A stretch of DNA of 49,518 nucleotides from a virus: positions 1 to 49,518 of the IMG/VR virus record IMGVR_UViG_3300009151_000103, one strand, 5' to 3'. Below are positions 25,760 through 34,409 of this stretch, in pieces. Position numbers and translations under genes: made by a program. Below the pieces are notes generated by a model. That model made no database searches. It saw only the letters and a program-made list of their open reading frames with translations, and was not told the DNA's origin. Numbering within the stretch: the stretch's first letter is position 1; every line of letters begins with the position of its first letter.

Positions 25760-28700
25760 TGGCACAATTTTATAATAAACAGCTACACTTTCCGTTATCG
25801 GGTTCTTTTACAGGTTCCTTTAGTGGGTCGTTCTTTGGTAATGGTTCAGGAATAACAAATATTTCTGCGAGCAATATTGTTGGTTTAAACCTTTCTCAAA
25901 TAGCTAGTGGTAGTTATACTGCATCCATATCTCCAAACAATGGATTCGTTGTTAATACGAGCGCTTCATTTACAGGTAGTTTGGACGTAAGCGGAAACAT
26001 AACCGCTTCTAATGCTGTATTTACTGGAACTATAACAGCTCAAACCCTAGTAGTTACTACCATTAGCTCATCAGTAATTTACAGTTCAGGATCTAATCTA
26101 TTTGGAAACAGTTTAGCTAATACTCAGACTTTTACTGGATCTGTAAACATAACAGGAAGTCTTACTTTAAAGGGCAACGAAATAGTATCAGGCAGTTTAA
26201 TTGTTACTGGTGGTATTTCTGGTTCTTTATTTGGAACGGCTTCGCAGGCTACTTCTGCTTCTTATGCGTACACGGCAAGCTCGGCAATTTTAGCGTCCTC
26301 TTCATTGATTGCTATTTCAGCTTCTTATGCATACACCGCTAGTTCCGCAATAGTTGCCTCATCGTCATTAATAGCTATTAGTGCATCGTATGCTTATACA
26401 GCTAGCTCTGCAATTTTAGCATCAGCTTCTTTAATCGCAACATCTGCTTCTTACGCTTACACAGCATCAAGTGCAATTAGCTCTTCTTTTGCAAATACTT
26501 CAAGTGTAGCCTATTCAGGAACAGGTTCTTTTACTGGATCTTTTATAGGAGTTCATACCGGATCTCTATTTGGAACTGCATCTCAAGCCATTTCCGCATC
26601 TTACGCTTACACGGCTAGTTCCGCAATTAGCGCAAGTTTATCTCAAACGGCATCTTTTGCCATAAGAGGTAATGGTAGCTTTACTGGATCTTTTACTGGG
26701 TCTTTCTTTGGTGACGGTAGCGGATTGACTAACATCTCTGCGAGCAATATCGTTGGTTTGAATCTTTCTCAAATAGCGAGTGGTAGTTATACAGCTTCTA
26801 TATCTCCAAATAACGGATTTGTTGTTAATACGAGCGCTTCATTCACAGGTAGTTTGGACGTAAGCGGAAACATTACAGCTTCTAATGCACTGATAAGAGG
26901 AACTTTGACAGCTCAAACCTTAGTAGTTCAAACTATTAGTTCTTCTATAATTTACAGCTCTGGTTCAAACATATTCGGTAATTCAACTGCAAATACTCAA
27001 ACATTTACAGGATCTGTCAATATTTCTGGTTCTTTAAATTTGACAGGCAGCGCAACGATGAATGCTGGACTTATTGTCTCTCAATCAATAAATGCATACA
27101 ATATAAACGCAGGATATCCAACATCAAATCAGTGGCAAACTAATTTAGGTGGATCTTATTTTAATAACTTTACAACTCAAACAGACGTGTCAGAGATACT
27201 TAGATTTTTGGCTGGATTGCTATCTGCTTCTGCTCCTGACGCAAGTCCAAACACAAGAACTTTTGGATCTTATACTGCCAATGCTCAAAACACTACAACA
27301 GGCACAGTTACTGCTGGTAGCGTTCCTCAAAGTACTAGTAATGCGACCATAACATATCTACAGGGCAAAGGATTCGCGACAGCAGGAAGCACGATATTCT
27401 CAGGTATTACGCCTATATATACTTCTACAAGTTACGGATACACTTACACTAGTGTTGCGTCTGGAACTACAGTAGCAACCTCTTCTGCAGATGCTCAATT
27501 ATTTGGACTCGGTACACTACTAAGTGGAAATGCAACTAATTTCAAGGTTTCTGGATCTTTTAATTTCAAATTTTTAAATAGCTCAACTAAAGCAACGACT
27601 GCTACGTCTTCATCAGCTACTTTAATTACTCAAACAGGAGCCGGTACAACATCAGGAGTAACTTTAGCCAAGATCAATACCGCTAATCCAGCAGTAATTC
27701 CAGCTGCATATCAAGACGGTAAATTTGCTTCTGTATTTTCTCCGGCAGTATACGGAGCTTCTACAGATTATACAGGTTCAGGTTATTATCACATATCGGC
27801 ATCTATTATAATAGCAAGTGGGTCTAGTCCATATACTTCGCCAATTAATAGTAACGCCGAGATATTCTACGCTCCATTAACTACAATATCTACAAACGTT
27901 CCAGCAAATACAATTACTGCGGCGGCAGCTTCTGCTTCTCTATCTGCAGTTTCAAGATCTTTAAGTGGAGCTCCTTATTTGAGTGGTTCTACTTACAACG
28001 TTTCTAGTTCTGTTACAGGCGCTTTTAATCCTCTTTATTTTGCCGGCACCAACTTAGCATATCAAACAGTTTCAGGAACTGGATTAACGCAAACTTCTGG
28101 AACTACTACTATTTCTACAGCTGGTGGAACTATACAAACCGCAAATGCCGTATATGATTCCACGGGCGTAACTGCTAGAGCGACTTCAACAATTCCTTTC
28201 GAAACAGACAGCGTTAAATTAAACGGTCTTTATACATTTGCTGCTAGTACAAATACCAATATAGCTCAGATAGGTTTAACTCCTGTTACTTTCACAGTTA
28301 CAACAAATGCTACCAATAAAAACGCAGCCGCTTCAACTTACGATACTCAAACGATCTACTATCACTCTACTGGATCATTTGGTCAAAACGCAACCAGCGG
28401 ATCTTTAGCATACTTCGGTAGAGGTCAAGGTACAGATACTTCTACCGCTTTAATTGAATCATTCTTGGGTGAAAGTTATCGTTTACAATTAAGCGATACC
28501 GTTTTAACTTTCAGTGGATCTTTTTGGAACACTGGATCTGTTTATGGTAACTTAGGCGCAACTGATCTTCAAGTAAAACCTGGATACTTAGTAAAACCTG
28601 GAGGCGCTTACGGATATTGGTTGCCAAATCCATCTTCTGCGAGCGCTTACAAATACTACGTTAGAAAGTTCACGACTTCTGGAACTAAGACTTCGATGAC

Positions 28701-29067
28701 CTTAAATTTGGGTCAAACTTTGGTTAACTGGGACGCAACCACTGCGACAGCAATATCAGTAGCATTACTATTCGAATCTTCAAACAGTTCAATATACACG
28801 CCTGCTAGATTTTACGACCCAGCAAACTTGTTATCGAATTTAGTTTCAGGAAGTATTACAGCAAATACTGACGGTAAAAATCCATTTGGTTCTGCTATAG
28901 CTCTTTATGGTAATACTGGTGGATCTTTAGCAAGCACTACTTATACTATACCGATTAGAAATGCTGATGGAATGATTTTAAACTCACAATACGACGAAGT
29001 ATACGTTATAGTTAAGTACAACGGAGACCCGACTCCAATAACGGGAATAACAGTAACATTTAGTTAA
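25759..29067 (+). CDS. Large fibre-like structural protein with duplicated repeat modules
   Basis: 1102 aa. Residues 1-430 are Gly/Ser/Ala/Thr repeats: GSFTGSFSGSFFGNGSG units, four ASYAYTASSAI units, and two copies of a 121-aa module. Residues 440-1100 change character: SQWQTNLGGSYFNNFTTQTD and DVSEILRFLAGLLSASAPDA begin a large domain with SGSF..., AYGYWLPNP and YVRKFTTSG segments, known to me as a common marine-phage virion protein. No enzymatic or S74 chaperone domain is visible. It likely forms a trimeric fibre or baseplate-associated structure at the head of the fibre locus. Confidence 0.75.
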   Translation: MAQFYNKQLHFPLSGSFTGSFSGSFFGNGSGITNISASNIVGLNLSQIASGSYTASISPNNGFVVNTSASFTGSLDVSGNITASNAVFTGTITAQTLVVTTISSSVIYSSGSNLFGNSLANTQTFTGSVNITGSLTLKGNEIVSGSLIVTGGISGSLFGTASQATSASYAYTASSAILASSSLIAISASYAYTASSAIVASSSLIAISASYAYTASSAILASASLIATSASYAYTASSAISSSFANTSSVAYSGTGSFTGSFIGVHTGSLFGTASQAISASYAYTASSAISASLSQTASFAIRGNGSFTGSFTGSFFGDGSGLTNISASNIVGLNLSQIASGSYTASISPNNGFVVNTSASFTGSLDVSGNITASNALIRGTLTAQTLVVQTISSSIIYSSGSNIFGNSTANTQTFTGSVNISGSLNLTGSATMNAGLIVSQSINAYNINAGYPTSNQWQTNLGGSYFNNFTTQTDVSEILRFLAGLLSASAPDASPNTRTFGSYTANAQNTTTGTVTAGSVPQSTSNATITYLQGKGFATAGSTIFSGITPIYTSTSYGYTYTSVASGTTVATSSADAQLFGLGTLLSGNATNFKVSGSFNFKFLNSSTKATTATSSSATLITQTGAGTTSGVTLAKINTANPAVIPAAYQDGKFASVFSPAVYGASTDYTGSGYYHISASIIIASGSSPYTSPINSNAEIFYAPLTTISTNVPANTITAAAASASLSAVSRSLSGAPYLSGSTYNVSSSVTGAFNPLYFAGTNLAYQTVSGTGLTQTSGTTTISTAGGTIQTANAVYDSTGVTARATSTIPFETDSVKLNGLYTFAASTNTNIAQIGLTPVTFTVTTNATNKNAAASTYDTQTIYYHSTGSFGQNATSGSLAYFGRGQGTDTSTALIESFLGESYRLQLSDTVLTFSGSFWNTGSVYGNLGATDLQVKPGYLVKPGGAYGYWLPNPSSASAYKYYVRKFTTSGTKTSMTLNLGQTLVNWDATTATAISVALLFESSNSSIYTPARFYDPANLLSNLVSGSITANTDGKNPFGSAIALYGNTGGSLASTTYTIPIRNADGMILNSQYDEVYVIVKYNGDPTPITGITVTFS
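25801..26163 (+). repeat. 121-aa direct repeat, copy 1
   Basis: Encodes GSFTGSF through TGSVNITGSL. The second copy lies exactly 873 nt (291 codons) downstream. The copies agree almost throughout in protein but differ at many synonymous bases. Confidence 0.85.
26257..26472 (+). repeat. 63-nt tandem repeats (21-aa ASYAYTASSAI unit)
   Basis: Units begin at 26257, 26320, 26383 and 26446 (the last partial). The protein units are nearly identical, while codons for the same residues differ from unit to unit. Confidence 0.9.
26674..27036 (+). repeat. 121-aa direct repeat, copy 2
   Basis: Second copy of the module at 25801-26163, from GSFTGSF to TGSVNISGSL, in the same frame. It includes ASNIVGLNLSQIASGSYTA and the TAQTLVVQTISSS segment. 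Confidence 0.85.
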
Positions 29068-29074
29068 TATTTAA
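29067..29074 (+). promoter_or_regulatory. Degenerate ATATTTAA, weak candidate of the same motif
   Basis: One mismatch from ATATTTAT, overlapping the last base of the upstream stop codon and 5 nt before the ATG at 29080. Listed because position fits; sequence support is weak. Confidence 0.25.
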
Positions 29075-29079
29075 TATAG

Positions 29080-30087
29080 ATGGCAATAGATAGCGTAAAA
29101 AAATCCTCCAGGTTCCTACAAAGTAGAAGGTATACTCATGAAACGCTCTTAGATTCTCAAGAAGCGTTTACTTCTACGTTGGACATAAACTCTAGCGAAG
29201 TTTATACGGATGCAGCTTTGATCCCATCTAGCAGTTTACCTTTTAGTGGAAGCTCCCAAGATTTATCTGTATACAGCTCTGGCGGTAAGCCGGTAATGAA
29301 GTATTACTATCGCAAGAAGTTAACCAAATCCGACTTAAACAACGAGGTTTGGTTCTTTACAACTCCAAGCGGATCGAGTAGTGGTATTGGTGCTCAGCTA
29401 TTGGACTCGGGTCAGCAAGGCAGTTTTGTATCTCCAAAGTATTCTGTTCCAGCTTTGTCCAACGCAAATACGGAAGACAACCCAGCCGGTTATTTGGCAA
29501 AAGTATTCGTTTCAACAAATGCGAGTACGCCTGCTAACGCGGATCAAATCTCCGTTAACAACTACGCTTTCGATTACAAGACAGGCGTTTTAGAGTTCAG
29601 CTCTTCTGCCGTAATGCCAAGCGTTAGTCAATACGTTTACATCTCTGTTTATCAATACGTAGGAAGTACGCTAAACACTTCTCTAGGATCTTTGACAGGT
29701 TCTTTTACTGGATCTTTCTTTGGAAACGGAGCTGGATTAACAAACATATCTGCTAGTAGCATTAACGACCTCAATCTATTCAGAATAGCGACAGGAAGCA
29801 TATCAGCAAGCGTTAACGTAGGTCCAACTATATTTACAATAGTTTCTGCAAGCAGCACCATATTTAGCTTGAGCAACAGTGGAAGCGTAACAGTGAATGC
29901 TACAGGATCAGTTCCCCACTTCTTTTTAATTACAAGCGGTAGCAAAAACGTTTTTAAAATAAATAATGAAGGAACTGTAGAAAATAAAGTATTCGAAAGC
30001 GGTTATATTCCAATTCCCCAGTACGGCGGTATCTATTTTACCAGTCAATCTGTTTATGTTGGATTAGACCAGGCTACATTTAGCTAA
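29080..30087 (+). CDS. Virion structural protein with C-terminal fibre repeat
   Basis: 335 aa. Residues 1-200 (KKSSRFLQSRRYTHETLLDS, PVMKYYYRKKLTKSDLNNEV, NYAFDYKTGVLEFSSS) form a domain I have seen in marine-phage tail proteins. Residues 205-240 (SLTGSFTGSFFGNGAGLTNIS) match the repeats of the preceding gene. The C-terminal 100 residues are beta-rich, ending PQYGGIYFTSQSVYVGLDQ. It probably assembles with the neighbouring fibre. Function beyond structure is unknown. Confidence 0.65.
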   Translation: MAIDSVKKSSRFLQSRRYTHETLLDSQEAFTSTLDINSSEVYTDAALIPSSSLPFSGSSQDLSVYSSGGKPVMKYYYRKKLTKSDLNNEVWFFTTPSGSSSGIGAQLLDSGQQGSFVSPKYSVPALSNANTEDNPAGYLAKVFVSTNASTPANADQISVNNYAFDYKTGVLEFSSSAVMPSVSQYVYISVYQYVGSTLNTSLGSLTGSFTGSFFGNGAGLTNISASSINDLNLFRIATGSISASVNVGPTIFTIVSASSTIFSLSNSGSVTVNATGSVPHFFLITSGSKNVFKINNEGTVENKVFESGYIPIPQYGGIYFTSQSVYVGLDQATFS

Positions 30088-30094
30088 AGTCTCA

Positions 30095-30102
30095 ATATTT
30101 AT
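30095..30102 (+). promoter_or_regulatory. ATATTTAT motif, candidate late promoter
   Basis: Exact octamer in the 38-nt gap, 23 nt before the ATG at 30126. Confidence 0.5.
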
Positions 30103-30125
30103 AAGTAGTTTAAAAACAAATACAC

Positions 30126-31541
30126 ATGCCAGCAGCCTGGAAAAAAGTCATTGTCAGTGGATCGTCCGCTGAATTAGCCAATTTAAACGTTAATAATCAG
30201 ATTGTTGGTAGTGGCTCTATTTCCGCGGCAACCTCTGTCGGTGTAATAACTCAACAAATATCTGCATCAAGTGCGGGTACTTTTTTAACGGGTAGCTTTA
30301 CAGGATCTTTCTCTGGTACTGTAACCGGTACAATTTCTGCCACTGCATCTTACGCAGTTTCTGCTTCTTATGCTTATACGGCTAGTTCTGCTATTAATGC
30401 TTCGGCATCACTTATAGCAGTTTCTGCTTCTTACGCCTACACTGCGAGTTCAGCGATAAACGCAACTTCTGCTCTAACGGCTTCTTCGGCTGATAACTTC
30501 GTAGTTAGAAACTCATTAACAGCTTCAAACGCTTTAATACAAAATACGCTTACTGCTCAAACTTTAATAGTAACAACTATTAGTTCTTCAGTAGAATATT
30601 CATCAGGATCTAACATTTTCGGTAGCTCTACTGCCAATACACAGACCATGACCGGTTCTGTTAACATTACAGGTAGTTTAAACATAGTAGGACCAGTTAG
30701 TGGATCTTTAGGTTTTACGGGTTCTTTTTCAGGATCTTTTAGTGGAGCACACACAGGATCTTTATTTGGAACCGCATCTAACGCCTTTTCTGCTTCTTAT
30801 GCTGTAACCTCTAGCGTAGCTTATTCAGGTACAGGTTCGTTTACCGGTTCTTTTTTCGGAGCCGTATCTGGTTCATTTAGCGGATCTTTATTTGGAACCG
30901 CATCTAACGCTGGTACAGCTTCTTATGCAATTCAAACGATCGCAACACTAACTCAAGGCACAGGAATTACTGCATTTTCTTATAACGGATCCTCTTCTGT
31001 AGCCATTTCTGTATCAGGCGCGGCTGCTTTAACTACTAACACGCTTCCTAAGTGGACAGGCACAGCATTTGCCAACTCAAATATTAGTGATACTGGTACA
31101 GCAATTAGCGTAGCCAGTAACGTTCCAGTCACTATTAATAATAACTTAACCGTAGCTGGTGACTTAACAGTTCAAGGTACGGCTAGTTTCCAAAATACAC
31201 AAAACGTATTAATTGCAGATCAGTTCATCTTATTGGCATCAGGATCTAACTCGTTGGTAGACGGCGGTTTCATTATTGCTACATCAACAGGCCCTGGATA
31301 CGCTTCTGGATCTGCATTCTATTTGGAATCATCAAGTACAGGTCTTTACGGTCGTTTTGCAGTAGCGTACAACGTAAGTGCAACAGCCTCTTCAGTAGTA
31401 GCAGACGAATACGTAAATACCACTAAGATAAGCGCCACCAATCCTAGTAACGCTACTCCTCCAACTTATGGATCTACTACTAACGGTATTGGTAACACAT
31501 GGATAAACACAACAACAGACGACATTTATATTTGGGCATAA
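30126..31541 (+). CDS. Repeat-rich tail fibre protein
   Basis: 471 aa. The N terminus MPAAWKKVIVSGSSAEL is shared in form with the fibre at 31878 (MPSWKKVLASGSDA), suggesting a common attachment segment. Residues 45-290 hold ASYAYTASSAI, TAQTLIVTTISSS and GSFTGSF/GSLFGTASNA repeats. The C-terminal part (VLIADQFILLASGSNSLVDG, then a GIGNTWINTTTDDIYIWA end) forms a distinct tip-like domain. Repeats of this kind are widespread in uncultured marine phages. Likely a long fibre or adhesin shaft with a C-terminal binding or trimerisation domain. Confidence 0.75.
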   Translation: MPAAWKKVIVSGSSAELANLNVNNQIVGSGSISAATSVGVITQQISASSAGTFLTGSFTGSFSGTVTGTISATASYAVSASYAYTASSAINASASLIAVSASYAYTASSAINATSALTASSADNFVVRNSLTASNALIQNTLTAQTLIVTTISSSVEYSSGSNIFGSSTANTQTMTGSVNITGSLNIVGPVSGSLGFTGSFSGSFSGAHTGSLFGTASNAFSASYAVTSSVAYSGTGSFTGSFFGAVSGSFSGSLFGTASNAGTASYAIQTIATLTQGTGITAFSYNGSSSVAISVSGAAALTTNTLPKWTGTAFANSNISDTGTAISVASNVPVTINNNLTVAGDLTVQGTASFQNTQNVLIADQFILLASGSNSLVDGGFIIATSTGPGYASGSAFYLESSSTGLYGRFAVAYNVSATASSVVADEYVNTTKISATNPSNATPPTYGSTTNGIGNTWINTTTDDIYIWA

Positions 31542-31559
31542 TAAAACTTTTAAAACGTT

Positions 31560-31760
31560 ATGGGATTTTCATTCTCTGGTAAAAAAGAATCTGAATTACA
31601 ACCGGTTCAACAACAGACAACTCAGTTACAGCTTTCAAAAGGCGAAGTAGAGGCTTTGCTTACAATGATCAAATCCATGAATTTCCGTGGTGATCAGATT
31701 GAGGACGTATACAATCTAGTACTCAAGTTACAAGAGTATTACATCTCACTAAAGGATTAG
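31560..31760 (+). CDS. Small helical conserved protein in fibre locus
   Basis: 66 aa. The C-terminal 45 residues (LSKGEVEALLTMIKSMNF, then a LVLKLQEYYISLKD end) form two amphipathic helices. I recognise this small protein from marine-phage tail-fibre loci but know no function; an assembly chaperone or cap is conceivable. It is followed by an ATATTTAT motif and a long structured leader. Confidence 0.65.
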   Translation: MGFSFSGKKESELQPVQQQTTQLQLSKGEVEALLTMIKSMNFRGDQIEDVYNLVLKLQEYYISLKD

Positions 31761-31764
31761 TCAG

Positions 31765-31772
31765 ATATTTAT
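31765..31772 (+). promoter_or_regulatory. ATATTTAT motif, candidate late promoter
   Basis: Exact octamer 105 nt before the fibre ATG at 31878, leaving a long leader that contains a foldable element at 31813-31857. Confidence 0.5.
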
Positions 31773-31812
31773 TTACAGCAAACTTGTTAATTAGTTTCTA
31801 GAAATAGAATCT

Positions 31813-31857
31813 GGTTATTGGCCACGAGAGTGGAAGTGGGCAGTAATAACTGTAACC
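31813..31857 (+). promoter_or_regulatory. Possible three-way-junction RNA leader
   Basis: Outer stem GGTTA (31813-31817) / TAACC (31853-31857). Inside it are hairpins CCAC-GAGA-GTGG (31822-31833, GNRA-type loop) and CAGT-AATA-ACTG (31841-31852), the latter stacking directly on the outer stem. All pairs are Watson-Crick. It is 20 nt before the fibre start. The stems are short, so chance is possible. Confidence 0.4.
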
Positions 31858-31877
31858 AACCGTAATTAGAAGAAAAT

Positions 31878-33059
31878 ATGCCATCATGGAAAAAAGTCTT
31901 AGCTTCTGGGTCTGACGCCAGTTTTAGCTCGGTATCGGTAGACACATTCGTCAGCGCTAGTTCGTTCAAAGGATCTTTTACCGGATCTTTGCAAGGAACC
32001 TCAAGTCAGGCAATTTCTTCTTCTTATGCACTCACGGCTTCATACGCTTTAAACGGTGGTGGAGGCGGCATTTCAGCAATTTACATTCAAGACGAGGGCG
32101 CTACTCAAGGCACTGCTTCTTATTTCAATTTTACGGGCGCAGGAGTCACTGCCACTGTAAGCAATAGCACAGCTTCAATAAACATTCCAGGCGGTGGATC
32201 AGGAGCTGGATTTCCTTTCACCGGTTCTGCTCAAATTACTGGTAGCTTAGGAGTTACTGGTTCTATCAATTCTACCGGAAACATCACCACAACTGGAACT
32301 CTAACTGCTCAAACACTTGTAGTACAAACTGTTACTTCATCTATAATTTATAGTTCAGGCTCAAATATATTTGGTAATAGCACAGCTAATACTCAACAAT
32401 TTACTGGTTCTGTTTTAATGACGGGTTCCTTAAATGTATTAGGTAATACTACTATTACAGGCTCTTTAAACATATCAGGTAGTATTACAGGTTCTGCAAA
32501 TGCTCGTTTTTTAGGATCTATAACATCATCCGCAGCCTTAATTTCAGGATCAGGAACGCAAAGATTAGTTGTTGTAGGTTCAGGTTCAGCGCAACCAATA
32601 TTTACAGTTCAAGGTTCACAAGGCGAGTTGTTCTCAGTAACAGATAATTTATCAGGATCTTTATTCAGCGTAAACGATTTATCCGGTTTACCAATACTAG
32701 AAGTATTCTCAGACAACACAACACTTGTAGGCAGTTATTTAGCACCAGCATTAAATACAACAAATAAAATTACAACTACTAACAGTGGTAGCTTTGTAAT
32801 ATACTCAGTACCAACATCATCTTACGATGGTGTATTTGTAGATTACACAGCAAAATCAGGCTCGAGCGCTAGAGCAGGAGTATTCGCAGCTATTTGGTCA
32901 GGATCGAGCGTGAATTACATGGACAACTCAACAACAGACTTTGGAAATACTTCATTATTAACTTTGGCGGCATCAATATCAGGCGGTAACATGGTAGTAA
33001 CAGGATCAGTAGCTACAGGTAGTGGATGGACAGTAAAAGCAATTATAAGATCAATATAA
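31878..33059 (+). CDS. Repeat-rich tail fibre protein
   Basis: 393 aa. It begins MPSWKKVLASGSDASF, like the fibre at 30126. After GSFTGSLQGTSSQA repeats comes a glycine hinge (GGGGGIS), a compact domain (YIQDEGATQGTASYFNF), the TAQTLVVQTVTSS module, and the LFSVTDNLSGSLFSVND module shared with the fibres at 45621 and 47272. The C-terminal 90 residues (YDGVFVDYTAKSGSSARAG to WTVKAIIRSI) are homologous to the end of the fibre at 40920, a C-terminal domain common in marine-phage fibres. Likely a trimeric adhesin. Confidence 0.75.
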   Translation: MPSWKKVLASGSDASFSSVSVDTFVSASSFKGSFTGSLQGTSSQAISSSYALTASYALNGGGGGISAIYIQDEGATQGTASYFNFTGAGVTATVSNSTASINIPGGGSGAGFPFTGSAQITGSLGVTGSINSTGNITTTGTLTAQTLVVQTVTSSIIYSSGSNIFGNSTANTQQFTGSVLMTGSLNVLGNTTITGSLNISGSITGSANARFLGSITSSAALISGSGTQRLVVVGSGSAQPIFTVQGSQGELFSVTDNLSGSLFSVNDLSGLPILEVFSDNTTLVGSYLAPALNTTNKITTTNSGSFVIYSVPTSSYDGVFVDYTAKSGSSARAGVFAAIWSGSSVNYMDNSTTDFGNTSLLTLAASISGGNMVVTGSVATGSGWTVKAIIRSI

Positions 33060-33063
33060 CGTT

Positions 33064-33711
33064 ATGGGATTTAATTATTCACCTAAAATAGTAACAGACG
33101 GTTTAGTACTGTACTTGGATGCGGCTAATTCTAAGTCATATCCTGGTAGTGGAACTACATGGAGTGATTTAAGTAGAGGAGGAAATAATGGAACGTTAGT
33201 AAATGGTCCTTCTTATAATTCTACTTATGGAGGAGTATTAAATTTTAATGGAGGTAGTACATACACATCAACAACATATGCACAACCAGCATATGGTACC
33301 GGAACTTCATTTACTTGGAATTTATGGATTATTCCTGATGCTGCAAGTGGTACGGCACCAATACTCGGTAATAGAGGAGGCGCAGAATTAGTTTTTACTA
33401 AACTAACATTTCAAGCACTTGAATATTATCCTACAGTATTAACATACAGTATGACTGCGAACATATGGCAAAATATATGTGTTGTAAAAAATGGAACTAC
33501 ATTAACATATTATCAAAATAGTGTTTCTGTTGCATCAACAACATCCTCAGTAACAAAAGCATCAGCCGCTTTTTATATTGGAGGTGATCCAGTTGCTGGT
33601 GAATATTCAACAAGTACTATATCAAATGTTCAAGTATACAATCGCGCCCTCACCGCAACAGAAATCCAACAAAATTATAACGCAATAAAATCACGCTTCG
33701 GCTTAATATAA
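33064..33711 (+). CDS. LamG/concanavalin-like adhesin, paralog 1
   Basis: 215 aa. Starts with a conserved block (IVTDGLVLYLDAANSKSYPG, then GTTWSDLS and NNGTLVNGP), continues through a variable beta-sandwich core, and ends VYNRALTATEIQQNYNAIKS-RFGLI. This is the pattern of LamG-like carbohydrate-binding folds. It has no signal peptide, as expected for a virion protein. It starts 4 nt after the fibre gene and overlaps the next paralog (TAATG). Probably a fibre-associated glycan binder; its target is unknown. Confidence 0.8.
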   Translation: MGFNYSPKIVTDGLVLYLDAANSKSYPGSGTTWSDLSRGGNNGTLVNGPSYNSTYGGVLNFNGGSTYTSTTYAQPAYGTGTSFTWNLWIIPDAASGTAPILGNRGGAELVFTKLTFQALEYYPTVLTYSMTANIWQNICVVKNGTTLTYYQNSVSVASTTSSVTKASAAFYIGGDPVAGEYSTSTISNVQVYNRALTATEIQQNYNAIKSRFGLI

Positions 33712-34409
33712 TGGCAGGAAGAATCGCATATTACGGAGGCATAGTCAAAGACGGATTAGTACTGGATTTGGATGCTGCTAAGAAAGATTCTTATGCTGGT
33801 AGTGGAACTGTATGGAATGATTTAAGTGGGAATGTGAATAATGGAACACTAACTAACGGCCCTACATTTGATAGTGGTAATGGAGGTTCAATTTTTATAA
33901 ACGGAGTAAATCAGTACATTACCTCTCCATATTTTGGAAATACAACCGATAGTTTTACATTTGCGCTTTGGTTCAAAAACGATAACTACTCAGAAGCTAA
34001 ATATCCCTTAGTTAGAGGTAGAGACCAATCAGGAAATGGATGGTCATTATTAATAAGTGCTTGGACAGACGGAACATCATTTTCTGGTGTCGTAACTACT
34101 TCTGGAGGCAATACTCAATTTAATGCTGTGGGAACTTCAATATTACCATTAAATACATGGTACTATTTAACAGGAGTTTGGACTGCTGGCGTATCTATTA
34201 AACATTATGTAAATGGCGTATTAGAAGCTACTACCAATACATCAAGTACAAATTTAAGAACATCTACAGCCGGGTGGAATATGGGAACAGTAGATAGCAC
34301 AACTTTTACTAGCGGATATAACGCAATAGCTCAAATATATAATCGCGCCCTCTCCGCAGCCGAAGTCACCCAAAACTATAACGCACAAAAATCAAGATTT
34401 GGACTATGA
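33711..34409 (+). CDS. LamG/concanavalin-like adhesin, paralog 2
   Basis: 232 aa. N-terminal IVKDGLVLDLDAAKKDSYAG, TVWNDLSGNVNNGTLTNGP; C-terminal IYNRALSAAEVTQNYNAQKS-RFGL. The core (SFTFALWFKNDNYSEAKYP, then NTWYYLTGVWTAGVSIKHYV) is only distantly like paralog 1. It overlaps both neighbours by 1 and 4 nt, so the three genes are a translationally linked set. Confidence 0.8.
   Translation: MAGRIAYYGGIVKDGLVLDLDAAKKDSYAGSGTVWNDLSGNVNNGTLTNGPTFDSGNGGSIFINGVNQYITSPYFGNTTDSFTFALWFKNDNYSEAKYPLVRGRDQSGNGWSLLISAWTDGTSFSGVVTTSGGNTQFNAVGTSILPLNTWYYLTGVWTAGVSIKHYVNGVLEATTNTSSTNLRTSTAGWNMGTVDSTTFTSGYNAIAQIYNRALSAAEVTQNYNAQKSRFGL

Noticed and set aside
25795-27036. CRISPR-like array from regularly spaced repeats
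   Set aside because: The repeats are in-frame coding units with related spacers and changing codons; they are fibre shafts.
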